64,000 nucleotides of DNA, taken from assembly GCF_021654855.1 (NCBI RefSeq), contig NZ_AP024202.1:248001-312000 (forward strand), written 5' to 3'. The notes below the pieces were generated by a model that searched no databases, was not told the origin of the DNA, and worked only from the letters and a program-made list of their open reading frames with translations. This document shows, in pieces, positions 1 to 8,482 of the stretch. The stretch is from Thiomicrorhabdus immobilis. Its GTDB lineage: Bacteria > Pseudomonadota > Gammaproteobacteria > Thiomicrospirales > Thiomicrospiraceae. Position numbers and translations under genes: made by a program. Numbering within the stretch: position 1 is the stretch's first letter; every line of letters starts with the position of its first letter.

Positions 1-631
1 GGTTTGGGAACGTACTTTTACTGAAGATGCTAACGGTAAGTTAGTTTCAGACAAAGCACTTTATAAGCAAGATAAGAACGGTAAGTGGGTTCTTGCGGAT
101 TGGAAAGCTGGCGACGGTGTTCGTCCTTACACTCCTCTTGAATTAGCTGGTCGTGATTTATATCTTCGTGAAGGTTGCTATATTTGTCACTCTCAAATGA
201 TTCGTCCATTCCGTGATGAGCGTGAGCGTTATGGTCACTTCTCACTAGCGACGGAATCTATGTATGATCACCCGATGCAATGGGGTTCTAAGCGTACTGG
301 TCCTGACCTAGCTCGTTTAGGTGGTAAGTATTCAGATGAATGGCAAGTATTACACTTGTTACGTCCTCAGGATATGGTTCCAGAATCAGTAATGCCTGCA
401 TATCCATGGTTGGCTGAAAGAAAAGTATCTGAAGATTTCTTTGGAACTAAGCGTGATATGTCAACACGTTTATCAGTAATGCGTACATTAGGTGTGCCTT
501 ACACAGACGAAGAGATTGAAAACGCTAATGCGGCTATCGAGGGTTATACCGAGATGGATGCAATGGTTGCTTACCTACAAGTATTAGGAACGATGGTTAA
601 GCTGGATGACAGCAAAGTCTACCGTCGTTAA
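1..631 (+). CDS. ccoO: cbb3-type cytochrome c oxidase subunit II, CcoO (3' part)
   Basis: This is the C-terminal part of the membrane-anchored monohaem subunit of the cbb3 terminal oxidase, which passes electrons from CcoP or soluble cytochrome c to the CcoN catalytic subunit. The reading frame is open from base 2, so the start and the membrane anchor lie upstream. The haem-binding CYICH motif (codons at 176-190) is followed by [10 protein letters not shown] and by the conserved segment [20 protein letters not shown]. The Met-ligand region [15 protein letters not shown] is also present. Before the haem motif there is a hydrophilic stretch of about 35 residues ([16 protein letters not shown] and onwards) that I do not associate with typical CcoO. 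It is followed by ccoQ and ccoP, the normal order. Confidence 0.95.
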   Translation, partial: VWERTFTEDANGKLVSDKALYKQDKNGKWVLADWKAGDGVRPYTPLELAGRDLYLREGCYICHSQMIRPFRDERERYGHFSLATESMYDHPMQWGSKRTGPDLARLGGKYSDEWQVLHLLRPQDMVPESVMPAYPWLAERKVSEDFFGTKRDMSTRLSVMRTLGVPYTDEEIENANAAIEGYTEMDAMVAYLQVLGTMVKLDDSKVYRR

Positions 632-637
632 TAAATT

Positions 638-820
638 GTGAGTAATTTAGAACGTTATTTTAGTACAGACTGGGCGTCGATGACGACCCAGGATTGGGCA
701 GGTTTAATCATTACAGTGTTGGTATTTCTTGGCATGCTCATTACGTTTTATTTGGCATTGCGTCCTAGTAAGCGTAAAGAGATGGAAGAGCAAAAGTACA
801 AAATACTGAATGATGACTAG
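638..820 (+). CDS. ccoQ: cbb3 oxidase small subunit CcoQ
   Basis: A 60-residue protein with one membrane helix (about residues 21-42, LIITVLVFLGMLITFYLAL) and a charged cytoplasmic tail rich in Lys and Glu, as expected for CcoQ/FixQ, the small subunit that stabilises the cbb3 complex. It starts with GTG six bases after the ccoO stop; no in-frame ATG fits better and the ribosome binding site is weak, so translational coupling to ccoO is likely. CcoQ is poorly conserved, so the call rests mainly on its place between ccoO and ccoP and on its topology. Confidence 0.88.
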   Translation: MSNLERYFSTDWASMTTQDWAGLIITVLVFLGMLITFYLALRPSKRKEMEEQKYKILNDD

Positions 821-842
821 TCATTTTTGAGGAGATTTAAAT

Positions 843-1751
843 ATGGCACATCATAATCCATGGCCAGATGAAGGTAACACTGGTCATATTTGGGATGAAG
901 ATATCCGCGAATTAGATAACCCACCACCGCTTTGGTGGATGCTATCTTTCTATGCTGGTTTCATCATGATTGTTTTCTACGCTTTGTATTATCCAACGAT
1001 TCCTTTAACGGATGAGATGGGTGAGCATACAAAGGGTATGGCAGGATGGACTCAGGTTAATGAATACAATGAAGATTTTGCAGTATTGAAAAATTGGCGT
1101 GTAGCTAAGTTTGCAGATAAAGAAGAGAAGTTGGCTTCAATGTCTGTTACCGACATCATGAATGATGAAGAACTTAAGTCATATGCTGTTGCTACTTCAA
1201 AAGTATTATTTGGTGATTACTGTGCAGCATGTCACGCTGCCGGTGGTGCTGGTAACCCAAACTTCCCTGTATTGGCTGATGATGATTGGCTATGGGGTGG
1301 TAATATCAAACAAATTGAAGCTTCATTGATTCAAGGACGTATTGGTAATATGCCTGCTAAAGGTATGATGGGTAACCTTACAGATCAAGAAATTGAAGAT
1401 GTGACTGATTACGTAATCGCGTTATCAGAAGGTAAAGGTGGTGATGCTTCAGTTGCTGCTGGTAAAGCGGTTTATACTAAAGGTATGTGTTTAGCATGTC
1501 ACGGTCCTGCTGGTAAGCCATTGGCTCCTGCTGGTGCGGCAAACTTAACAGACCAGGTATGGCGTTTCTCATCTGATCGTGATGCGATTAAAGGTGTAAT
1601 CACATACGGTGTGAATGTTAAGAAGAATGGTGAGTACATCGCTGGCACACGTCAAGCAATCATGCCATCATTTAAAGAACGTTTACCTAATGCGGATGTA
1701 AATATTAAGCGTTTAGCGGTATATGTACACTCATTAGGTGGAGGTCAGTAA
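843..1751 (+). CDS. ccoP: cbb3-type cytochrome c oxidase subunit III, CcoP (dihaem)
   Basis: The dihaem electron-entry subunit of the cbb3 oxidase, 302 residues. The N-terminus HHNPWPDEGNTGHIWDEDI, followed by the NPPPLWWM segment and one membrane anchor (about residues 32-52), is characteristic of CcoP. Two haem motifs are visible: CAACH at residues 127-131 and CLACH at 216-220. Each is followed by a cytochrome c fold, with possible axial Met residues in NMPAKGMMGN and AIMPSF. A good ribosome binding site, GAGGAGA, lies at 829-835. The gene ends before a hairpin terminator, so the ccoNOQP transcript probably stops at about 1810. Confidence 0.96.
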   Translation: MAHHNPWPDEGNTGHIWDEDIRELDNPPPLWWMLSFYAGFIMIVFYALYYPTIPLTDEMGEHTKGMAGWTQVNEYNEDFAVLKNWRVAKFADKEEKLASMSVTDIMNDEELKSYAVATSKVLFGDYCAACHAAGGAGNPNFPVLADDDWLWGGNIKQIEASLIQGRIGNMPAKGMMGNLTDQEIEDVTDYVIALSEGKGGDASVAAGKAVYTKGMCLACHGPAGKPLAPAGAANLTDQVWRFSSDRDAIKGVITYGVNVKKNGEYIAGTRQAIMPSFKERLPNADVNIKRLAVYVHSLGGGQ

Positions 1752-1782
1752 GTTGGCTTTCAAACCACAAAACTGATAAAGT

Positions 1783-1815
1783 AAAAGGAGAGCTTATGTT
1801 CTCCTTTTCTGTTTT
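1783..1815 (+). terminator. Probable intrinsic terminator after ccoP
   Basis: AAAAGGAGA (1783-1791) pairs perfectly with TCTCCTTTT (1800-1808) across an 8-base loop, and a T-rich tract interrupted by C and G follows. The stem is AT-rich at its base, so termination may be partial. Confidence 0.55.
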
Positions 1816-1831
1816 TGGTAGTTTAAAAATC

Positions 1832-1845
1832 TTGATTTTAATCAA
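1832..1845. promoter_or_regulatory. Perfect FNR/Anr-type box
   Basis: TTGATTTTAATCAA matches the FNR/Anr consensus TTGAT-N4-ATCAA at all ten fixed positions. It lies between the ccoP terminator and a 46-codon membrane ORF whose ATG is only 15 bases downstream of the box. A class II FNR promoter (box centred at -41.5) would place the transcript start near 1880, inside that ORF, with TTAAAT (1870-1875) as a possible -10. A start near 1835 would make the box a repressor site instead. A role in oxygen control of this short unit is inferred. Confidence 0.6.
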
Positions 1846-1860
1846 CTTTGGAGAGAAGTT

Positions 1861-2001
1861 ATGAATGAATTAAATAGTGATTTTGTTCTTTGGATTTCAA
1901 TTGGCGCTTTAGTATTGAGTATTGTTGCATTGATTGGGTTTGGTTGGAAAGCAACTCGTGGTATTGAAGGCCTTGAGTCTGACGAGCATAAAAAAGATTA
2001 A
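1861..2001 (+). CDS. Single-pass small membrane protein between ccoP and ccoG
   Basis: A 46-residue ORF (ATG 1861, TAA 1999-2001) with a clear ribosome binding site, GGAG at 1850-1853. It has a short N-terminus (MNELNSDF), one strongly hydrophobic helix (about residues 9-28, VLWISIGALVLSIVALIGFG) and a charged tail ending EHKKD. I do not recognise a named family. The position inside the cbb3 cluster, size and topology resemble the accessory single-helix subunits known from cbb3 oxidases (CcoQ, CcoM), but CcoQ is already encoded upstream. Terminator hairpins on both sides and an FNR-type box just upstream suggest its own transcript. Function unknown. Confidence 0.7.
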   Translation: MNELNSDFVLWISIGALVLSIVALIGFGWKATRGIEGLESDEHKKD

Positions 2002-2004
2002 GCT

Positions 2005-2057
2005 TTTCTATAAACAAAAATAGGTCCATTGATTGGGCCTATTTTTGTTTATAGAAA
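2005..2057. terminator. Strong bidirectional hairpin terminator
   Basis: A perfect 20-bp stem (2005-2024 with 2038-2057), extended by three more pairs including one G-T, encloses a 7-base loop. A-rich and T-rich arms make it usable in both directions. It separates the small membrane ORF from ccoG. Confidence 0.8.
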
Positions 2058-2140
2058 TAGATAAAAAACATTACTTATGCTAAGCCTATTATTTTTAATA
2101 GAATAGGTTTTCATTTTCGACTGGTAGCAAGGATAGCCCT

Positions 2141-3607
2141 ATGTCAGATAAAAAAGAGTTGTACCGTGATAATGGTCAAACTGGTTCAGTACTCGATGAG
2201 ATGTCTCTAGATAACAAGAATCTTCAGAATATTGGTGTAGAGATACTTCCAATCCATACCGGCGGAACGGTTCATGCCAAACGTATGCCAGGTAAGTTTC
2301 GCTCGATCAAGTGGATTACCGCCTCATTTTGGATTGCTTTGTTTGTGTTTCCTTATCTGCGTTGGGATGGACATCAGGCTTTGCTGTTTGACCTAGCTAA
2401 TCGTCAATTCCATATTTTCGGTATTACCATTCTGCCGCAAGACATTTGGATGCTTGCGATGGTGTTGCTGTTTTTTGCATTATTGCTGGCTGCTTCTACC
2501 GCTGTTGCCGGTCGTTTGTGGTGTGGGTATTTCTGCTTTCATACCGTCTGGACAGACGTTTTCACATGGTTAGAAGAGAAGTTTGAAGGTCAGCCTAATA
2601 AACGTATCAAATTAGATGAATCGAAAATGAGTCTTGAAAAACTCAAGATTAAGTTACCTAAGTTTGCGGCATGGGCGTTCATCGCATTCATGACTGCATT
2701 TAGTTTTGTTGCTTACTTCACCGATGCATTTGACTTGTGGGCACGTTTGTTCAGCTTTGAATGGGGGACAACAGAAACCACGGTCATTTTAGTGTTGGCG
2801 ACTTCTACCTATTTCTTCGCAGGGATTTTACGTGAACAAACCTGTATTGGTTTTTGTCCATATGCACGTATTCAAGGTGCAATGATTGACACTCAAACGG
2901 TTGTTCCAACCTATGATGTCGATCGTGGTGAGCCAAGAGGAAGAATGAAACGTGTCAAGCCAGGTGAGGAAGCACCGGAGTTGGGTGATTGTATCGATTG
3001 TAACTTGTGTGTCGCGGTCTGCCCAACTGGCGTTGATATCCGTCGTGGTCAACAATTCGGTTGTATTACTTGTGGATTATGTATCGATGCATGTGACTCG
3101 GTTATGGATAAGATCAAGAAACCGCGAGGATTGATTCGTTATGCATCACTCGCTGAATTTGCGGGTCAAAAATTACCTCCGTTATTTAAAAGACCGCGAG
3201 TCATTGTCTATAGCGCGATTATGGGGTTTGCCGCCATTATGATGGTATATGGTTTGTTGACCATGTCACCTATCGATTTGAAAGCGCTGCATGAGCGTTC
3301 ACCTCTATTTGTGCAGATGAGTGACGGTAATATTCAAAATAAATGGACCATTAAGGTGGTAAACAAATCCAATGAAACGATGCTTGCCAATATCTCTGTT
3401 AGCGGGCCTGAAGGGTTGACTTTCGTAGCTGACAAACAGATAACGATTCAACCAGGTAACGTTGGCGCCACGACCTTATTGGTGAGAATTCCTAAAAAGA
3501 ATTTAGTCGACACCAACACACCAATTACCATCTTGGTGAATGATGTGAATAATCCGGCTATTAAAGCTTCTTACAATACCAGCTTTCTCAGTCCTAAAAA
3601 ACGTTAA
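2141..3607 (+). CDS. ccoG: CcoG (FixG/RdxA) ferredoxin-like cbb3 assembly protein
   Basis: A membrane-bound protein needed for cbb3 oxidase assembly, implicated in copper handling in the family, 488 residues. Five or so hydrophobic segments are visible, with the conserved GRLWCGYFCFHTVWTD motif near residue 130. A di-cluster ferredoxin region starts at residue 284 (CIDCNLCVAVCPTG) and continues with CITCGLCIDACD, giving ligands for two 4Fe-4S clusters. The C-terminus is an Ig-like periplasmic domain (about 390-488), normal for FixG. Ribosome binding site AAGGA lies about 10 bases before the ATG. It is separated from the oxidase structural genes by the small ORF and from ccoH by a terminator hairpin. 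Confidence 0.95.
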   Translation: MSDKKELYRDNGQTGSVLDEMSLDNKNLQNIGVEILPIHTGGTVHAKRMPGKFRSIKWITASFWIALFVFPYLRWDGHQALLFDLANRQFHIFGITILPQDIWMLAMVLLFFALLLAASTAVAGRLWCGYFCFHTVWTDVFTWLEEKFEGQPNKRIKLDESKMSLEKLKIKLPKFAAWAFIAFMTAFSFVAYFTDAFDLWARLFSFEWGTTETTVILVLATSTYFFAGILREQTCIGFCPYARIQGAMIDTQTVVPTYDVDRGEPRGRMKRVKPGEEAPELGDCIDCNLCVAVCPTGVDIRRGQQFGCITCGLCIDACDSVMDKIKKPRGLIRYASLAEFAGQKLPPLFKRPRVIVYSAIMGFAAIMMVYGLLTMSPIDLKALHERSPLFVQMSDGNIQNKWTIKVVNKSNETMLANISVSGPEGLTFVADKQITIQPGNVGATTLLVRIPKKNLVDTNTPITILVNDVNNPAIKASYNTSFLSPKKR

Positions 3608-3657
3608 TAAGTTAGTCATAATGTAATGTAAATTAACGTTTGATTTATCGCTATAAT

Positions 3658-3693
3658 AGCCCTACTTGGAAAGCCCTAAGTAGGGCTTTTTTG
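3658..3693 (+). terminator. Intrinsic terminator after ccoG
   Basis: AGCCCTACTT (3658-3667) pairs with AAGTAGGGCT (3678-3687), followed by TTTTTTG. It ends only about 20 bases before the ccoH ATG and covers the region where the ccoH leader would begin, so it may act as an attenuator between ccoG and ccoHIS rather than a complete stop. Confidence 0.75.
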
Positions 3694-3713
3694 TTTATTT
3701 TAGGAGAAATTCA

Positions 3714-4235
3714 ATGACTGATTCTAAGCCAGATACTCGTGATTGGAGCGTAGCTTGGAAAAATCCCTTTGTAATCGCATGGGTAGTAATTCTAGTAATA
3801 GTGTTAAGTGTGAACTTCTTTATGGTGAGTATGGCAATAGTCACCAATCCAGGGCTGGTAGTTGATGACTACTATGAGCAAGGCAAACACATGGATACCA
3901 TTCTTGCCGAAGAGAAACGTATGGAGCAGATTGGATGGCAATTAGAAGTCGATTTGCCGATTTTAAGCGAAGCTAAACCTGATACGATAAAACTGGCGGT
4001 TAAAGATAAAGAGGGTAATCCTTTAGAGGTTGATACGGCAATTCTCTATTATTATCGTCCTTCAGATAGAAAACTGGATGGGCAGATCAGCATGAATAAA
4101 GTCGATGGTGTTGGAATGTACCAGCAGACCATCAGTCTACCTGTTAAAGGAAAATGGGATTTGATAATGGAAGTCACTAAAGGGGATATCCGTTTCAATA
4201 TTGGTCGCTCAATTATGGTTCAAGATCCTGAATAA
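3714..4235 (+). CDS. ccoH: CcoH (FixH) cbb3 oxidase assembly protein
   Basis: A 173-residue FixH family protein required for stable assembly of the cbb3 complex. It has a short cytoplasmic N-terminus ([14 protein letters not shown]), one membrane anchor (about residues 19-43) and a periplasmic domain. The segment [12 protein letters not shown] just after the anchor is a typical FixH signature. AGGAG at 3702-3706 gives good initiation. The stop codon is one base from the ATG of ccoI, so the two are probably coupled. Confidence 0.93.
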   Translation: MTDSKPDTRDWSVAWKNPFVIAWVVILVIVLSVNFFMVSMAIVTNPGLVVDDYYEQGKHMDTILAEEKRMEQIGWQLEVDLPILSEAKPDTIKLAVKDKEGNPLEVDTAILYYYRPSDRKLDGQISMNKVDGVGMYQQTISLPVKGKWDLIMEVTKGDIRFNIGRSIMVQDPE

Positions 4236-4236
4236 A

Positions 4237-6702
4237 ATGTCAAACTCCTGCTTTCATTGTGGTCAAGCCATTCCAAATGAAGATTTGGTATTAAGGCCGA
4301 TCAAGGGAAAAACCCAAAGTTTCTGCTGTAATGGCTGTGCCTCTGTTTGTGAGGTCATTCATGAAGCCGGAATGGAGAGTTTCTATAAAAGAACCCCTTC
4401 TGGGGAGCTTCTATCTCCTCCACCTCCACCCAATAAAGACGTGGAGTTTTTCGATTACGATGAAGTGCAATCGCAATTTGTTGAAAACCTATCAGACCGC
4501 CGTGAAATTACCCTAATGTCAGAAGCGATCCATTGTGCGGCATGTGTATGGTTGATAGAGCATACTTTGGCAAAAATGGATGGCTTATTGCTCGCACGGG
4601 TAAACTTCACCAATAAGCAGATCAAAATCCGTTGGGATAATAGCAAAACCAAACTCTCTACCATCATTAAAGAGTTAAATTCGATTGGTTATGATGCGAC
4701 CCCTTATGACCCTTCAGCTAGTGAAGCCGCTTATAAAAAGGCGAATCGAGATTTACTCTATCGTTTAGGCTTTGCCGGCTTTGCGATGATGAACGTGATG
4801 TGGTTCTCCGTTGCACTCTACACGGGTGCGGCGGATGATAGCGAGTATCGAAATTATTTTCATTGGTTAGAGTTCATCATTGCCACTGCGGCATTGGCCT
4901 ATTCTGGTCAACCTTTCTTGAAAGGTGCATTGACTGCACTTAAATCTCGAACCGTTGGCATGGATGTTTCCATCAGCCTGGGGATGTTAACCACCTATTT
5001 TTATTCATTATGGGTGACCATCGAACCCACACATTCCGGTGATGTCTATTTCGATACCCTAATCGATTTTATGTTCTTACTGTTGATTGGGCGTTATTTA
5101 GAGGCGATATCTAAAAACAAAGCGATTGATTCTTCACGTCGATTAATGGAATTGCAACCTAAGGTTGCCAGAAAAACCCATGATGGAGTGGAAGCGATTG
5201 TTCCAGTAAGAACGCTACTTCGCGGTGACTCTATCGTCGTCAAGCCAGGTGAACAGATTCCGGTGGATGGTGTTGTTCTAAACGGGCAAAGCATGGTGAA
5301 CGAATCCATGCTAAGCGGGGAATCCAAAGAGGTCAGCAAGGGTGTCAATGATGCCGTCATTGCCGGCACATTGAATGTCGATGGCCACTTGACCATCACG
5401 GTCGAGAAAATCCTTCAGGATACTCAGTTAGGTAAGATTGTGCATATGGTGGAGGAGGCTCAAGGTTCTAAAGCACCTATCCAGTGTACTGCCGATAAGA
5501 TTATGCCTTGGTTTGTCTCCACCACCATTTCATTGGCATTGGCGAGTTTTGTGTTTTGGTTTTTCAATGAAAGCCTCGAATTTGCCGTTATGACGGCGAC
5601 GGCTGTTTTAATCATTACTTGCCCATGTGCGTTTGGATTGGCGACACCGATGGCGATTGCTGTGGCTTCTGGTGTGTCTGCGCGTAATGGCATCTTGGTT
5701 AAAAATGGTACGGTGTTGGAGATTCTGCACTCGATAGAGCATTTTGTGTTCGATAAAACCGGTACTTTGACTAAAGGTAAGATGAAGGTGGTTAAAGAAG
5801 CCTACGTGGATTCTGATTCGCGCGAAACCATTCTCAAAGCCACGGCTTCAATCGAGCATTTATCGGAGCACAGTCTGGCTACTGCCATCGTAGAGTCTGT
5901 AAAACAAGAGTTCAATTATGGAACAAATAGTTGGCTTAAAGTAGATGGATTCAAAATCACTGCAGGTAAAGGTGTCGAAGGCAGTATTGATGGTGTTTTC
6001 TATCAAATAGGTACGGCGGGTTGGCTGGCTTCATTGGGGATTGCCATTCCGCAAGAGTTGAATGTACAGGCACTTAAGCAAGCAAAATTGGCGCAAACCG
6101 CTGTTTGGATTGCCAAAGACGCCGTTGTGCAAGGGGTGCTGTTTTTGGAAGACGAGATTCGTCCAGAAGCGGTTGAACTGATTGCCAGGCTAAAAGCCAA
6201 AGGTAAAAAGGTGACCTTGCTGAGTGGCGATTTGCAGGTTGTCGCTGATCGAGTTGCCGAACAGTTGGGTGGTATGAATGTCATTGCCGAAGTGCTTCCC
6301 GACGATAAGAACGAAGTCATTCGCAGTCTTCAAGCAAAAGGGCAAACGGTTGCCATGATTGGTGATGGTGTCAATGATGCCCCGGCATTGGTGAGAGCGA
6401 ATGTGGGGATTGCTCTAGGTTCGGGAACGGACGTTTCGATGGAAAGTGCGGATATCGTGTTGATGAATAATGAATTGCTTGCGGTTGACACGGCGATTGA
6501 GCTTTCAGCGAAAACACTGCGCACCATTAAACAGAATATCGCCAGTTCGATTACCTATAACTTGATTATGGTTCCGCTTGCAATGACGGGGGTATTAACC
6601 CCCTTGATTGCCGCGATCACGATGCCATTAAGTAGCTTGGTTGTTATTGGTAATGCCGCACGAATTCGCAGTTTTTTCAATAAGAAAAAGCAGACAAACT
6701 AA
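4237..6702 (+). CDS. ccoI: CcoI (FixI) copper-exporting P1B-type ATPase
   Basis: The heavy-metal P-type ATPase that supplies copper for cbb3 oxidase maturation, 821 residues. The N-terminus carries the Cys-rich domain typical of FixI (CFHCGQ, then FCCNGCASVC) and a heavy-metal domain with CAAC (EAIHCAACVWL). The core has the CPC metal site at residues 462-464 (TCPCAFGLATP), the phosphorylated Asp at 506 in DKTGTLTKG, and the hinge GDGVNDAPAL. I use ATG 4237; an upstream in-frame TTG at 4201 lies within ccoH and would add a tail unrelated to the family. ccoS follows after 33 bases. Confidence 0.96.
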   Translation: MSNSCFHCGQAIPNEDLVLRPIKGKTQSFCCNGCASVCEVIHEAGMESFYKRTPSGELLSPPPPPNKDVEFFDYDEVQSQFVENLSDRREITLMSEAIHCAACVWLIEHTLAKMDGLLLARVNFTNKQIKIRWDNSKTKLSTIIKELNSIGYDATPYDPSASEAAYKKANRDLLYRLGFAGFAMMNVMWFSVALYTGAADDSEYRNYFHWLEFIIATAALAYSGQPFLKGALTALKSRTVGMDVSISLGMLTTYFYSLWVTIEPTHSGDVYFDTLIDFMFLLLIGRYLEAISKNKAIDSSRRLMELQPKVARKTHDGVEAIVPVRTLLRGDSIVVKPGEQIPVDGVVLNGQSMVNESMLSGESKEVSKGVNDAVIAGTLNVDGHLTITVEKILQDTQLGKIVHMVEEAQGSKAPIQCTADKIMPWFVSTTISLALASFVFWFFNESLEFAVMTATAVLIITCPCAFGLATPMAIAVASGVSARNGILVKNGTVLEILHSIEHFVFDKTGTLTKGKMKVVKEAYVDSDSRETILKATASIEHLSEHSLATAIVESVKQEFNYGTNSWLKVDGFKITAGKGVEGSIDGVFYQIGTAGWLASLGIAIPQELNVQALKQAKLAQTAVWIAKDAVVQGVLFLEDEIRPEAVELIARLKAKGKKVTLLSGDLQVVADRVAEQLGGMNVIAEVLPDDKNEVIRSLQAKGQTVAMIGDGVNDAPALVRANVGIALGSGTDVSMESADIVLMNNELLAVDTAIELSAKTLRTIKQNIASSITYNLIMVPLAMTGVLTPLIAAITMPLSSLVVIGNAARIRSFFNKKKQTN

Positions 6703-6735
6703 CACTGTGTATAGGAAGATTTAGGAAACAGGCTG

Positions 6736-6984
6736 ATGGATGTGATTTATGGGTTAATCCCGATGATGTTGTTTTTTGGGTTTTTAGTTGTTGTGGTCTT
6801 CATCTGGATGGCTAAAAACGGTCATTTTGATGATATGGATGGTCAAGCCAATAGAATTTTTATGGATGATGACTTTCCTGAAGATATTCAATCGGATACC
6901 CCAAAAAACACCGATAAAAAGAATCAAGAACAAGCTGGTGAAGCTAAAAAGCAATCGACTAAGCCCGAACCTGAAGCCAAATAG
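6736..6984 (+). CDS. ccoS: CcoS cbb3 oxidase maturation protein
   Basis: An 82-residue CcoS/FixS family protein, a single-helix protein needed for cofactor insertion into CcoN. The N-terminus MDVIYGLIPMMLFFGFLVVVVFIWMAKNG followed by HFDDMDGQANRIFMDDD is diagnostic. The C-terminal 30 residues are a low-complexity Lys/Glu/Pro tail longer than the usual short CcoS tail. It is the last gene of the cluster on this strand; a 24-bp perfect palindrome lies 76 bases beyond its stop. Confidence 0.93.
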   Translation: MDVIYGLIPMMLFFGFLVVVVFIWMAKNGHFDDMDGQANRIFMDDDFPEDIQSDTPKNTDKKNQEQAGEAKKQSTKPEPEAK

Positions 6985-7060
6985 CTCAAAATGGAGAGAA
7001 TTTGGGTAGTAAGTAGGGCTAAGACTGATTAAATAAAGTTTGGTTTGTGGCTTTCAAATC

Positions 7061-7084
7061 AAACCTACCAGGCCTGGTAGGTTT
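7061..7084. repeat. ACCAGGCCTGGT copy 1, extended to a 24-bp perfect palindrome
   Basis: The exact 12-mer lies at 7067-7078 and is flanked by six more self-complementary bases on each side. It sits in the intergenic gap where ccoS (+) and the next gene (-) converge. As RNA it could form a stem, but there is no loop and no T-run, so a terminator role is doubtful. Confidence 0.9.
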
Positions 7085-7151
7085 ACAGAGTTTTCCAATT
7101 GCAATGAACTAAAAATTGTACGTATGCTAGCTGTTTGTATTGGTAGGGTGG

Positions 7152-7811
7152 CTACTGTTTTGAGGTGTATTGCAACGCTTCCGGACCTTCCGCATCAATA
7201 ATAAGCTCCAAACCTAACTTATCAAAAAACCAATGCGCTAATCCATCCGATTGGATTTCCTTGCGATCAGGTTGTCCAAAACGTTTATCGATTGCACGTT
7301 CAGTTAAATTGTTTCTAGGGATAAGAGCCATGCTCGAAATCGGCGAATTGAAGAACTTGGCTATTTCAGAGGTGTAAAGCTCAACCTCACGCTCACCAGA
7401 GGTGGTTAGAGAGGTTTTTTTCCCATTGCTATAGGCATTCTCTAGTTCTTCATTCGTCGCTTCTAATTTTAGGGTTAAGCCGGCTTTAATTGAGCCGATA
7501 TAGATAACCGGAAAATAAGCCTCCAGCGATTTATTCGATTCATCCTTATCGGAGAATAGTTTAACCTCAACATCCTTGCCATAAAGTGCCATAGCATCGC
7601 TTAATGTGGATTTATGTAGGGTCAAGCCTAAAGCATGCAGTTTTCCTTGCCCATCAAAGCTCGAGTTCCATGGTAAATGAGCCGTGTCTACCGGTTCACG
7701 ATCTGGCTGAATTAACAGCATTAATGAAAAACCAATCGTACTGATAAAAAATAGAATCCAAAAAACAGGCAGTTTCTTTGGAGTGTGTTTTGTCTGACTC
7801 GGTTTGGACAT
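7152..7811 (-). CDS. Unrecognised membrane-anchored protein
   Basis: A 219-residue protein with a Lys-rich N-terminus, one hydrophobic segment (about residues 15-34, VFWILFFISTIGFSLMLLIQ) and then a mainly polar domain probably facing the periplasm. I see no Cys lipobox and no motif that I can assign. It overlaps the upstream gene by one base (TAATG), so the two are almost certainly cotranscribed and may act together. The last third (DKRFGQPDRKEIQSDG, then WFFDKLGLELIID) looks like a folded alpha/beta domain. No function is proposed. Confidence 0.7.
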   Translation of the reverse strand: MSKPSQTKHTPKKLPVFWILFFISTIGFSLMLLIQPDREPVDTAHLPWNSSFDGQGKLHALGLTLHKSTLSDAMALYGKDVEVKLFSDKDESNKSLEAYFPVIYIGSIKAGLTLKLEATNEELENAYSNGKKTSLTTSGEREVELYTSEIAKFFNSPISSMALIPRNNLTERAIDKRFGQPDRKEIQSDGLAHWFFDKLGLELIIDAEGPEALQYTSKQ

Positions 7812-8410
7812 TACTGGTTATCATCCATTTTTTTGGTATTACCATGTTGTGCTTCGTCACTGCCTTCGCCCAGCTCTTCATTAGCCGTTTCACCACGTGG
7901 TAGGAATTTTTCGATTGCAGGATTCGAGATACCGTTTCCGGCATCATATACCGCAATACCTGTCTGCATGAAGGTGATCAAGACTGCGACAAAGATAACC
8001 ACTGCGGCAAAACGTAATGTAATCACTTCACCTAAATTGGTCTGATTGCCTTCGGTTGAAAAGTCATTCATACTGAATCCGCCAGGGAAAATCATATCAA
8101 TCAGTAGATACAGTCCGACCATTCCTAAAGCGATGGCATAACTGATCAGCAATATTCTGCCTCGTCTCCAAGCCATAATCCAATGTGACGCAACAAACCA
8201 AGTATCATTTTGAGATACCCTTTTGCTGGTCATGTATAGGTATCCAATCACTAAGCTAGAAATCAAAGGAATAAGAATTAATTCCAGGGAATCGCCAATC
8301 TCTAGAATGATCATCGACATGAAAAGGTGGGTGATAATGATGTTTATATTGAAAATATGGTGAGGTGTTTTAGCACGTCTTTTTTCATCGTCGGTTACGC
8401 GATAATGCAT
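7811..8410 (-). CDS. Unrecognised multi-pass membrane protein
   Basis: A 199-residue protein with four likely membrane helices (about residues 24-40, 43-60, 86-107 and 132-152) and a long acidic, hydrophilic C-terminal tail of about 45 residues (NPAIEKFLPRGETANEELGEG and onwards). The N-terminus MHYRVTDDEKRRAKTPHHIFN is polar. I do not recognise the family. It is followed with one-base overlap by another membrane-anchored unknown, and lies just downstream of an Hpt phosphotransfer gene on the same strand, so a link to signalling or the envelope is possible but unproven. Confidence 0.7.
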   Translation of the reverse strand: MHYRVTDDEKRRAKTPHHIFNINIIITHLFMSMIILEIGDSLELILIPLISSLVIGYLYMTSKRVSQNDTWFVASHWIMAWRRGRILLISYAIALGMVGLYLLIDMIFPGGFSMNDFSTEGNQTNLGEVITLRFAAVVIFVAVLITFMQTGIAVYDAGNGISNPAIEKFLPRGETANEELGEGSDEAQHGNTKKMDDNQ

Positions 8411-8482
8411 GTTGGCTGGTTCCTTGTTTGTCTACCCGTAGGCAATCAATAAAATAAGCAATCTATTTTAAGGCAGGAGTTT

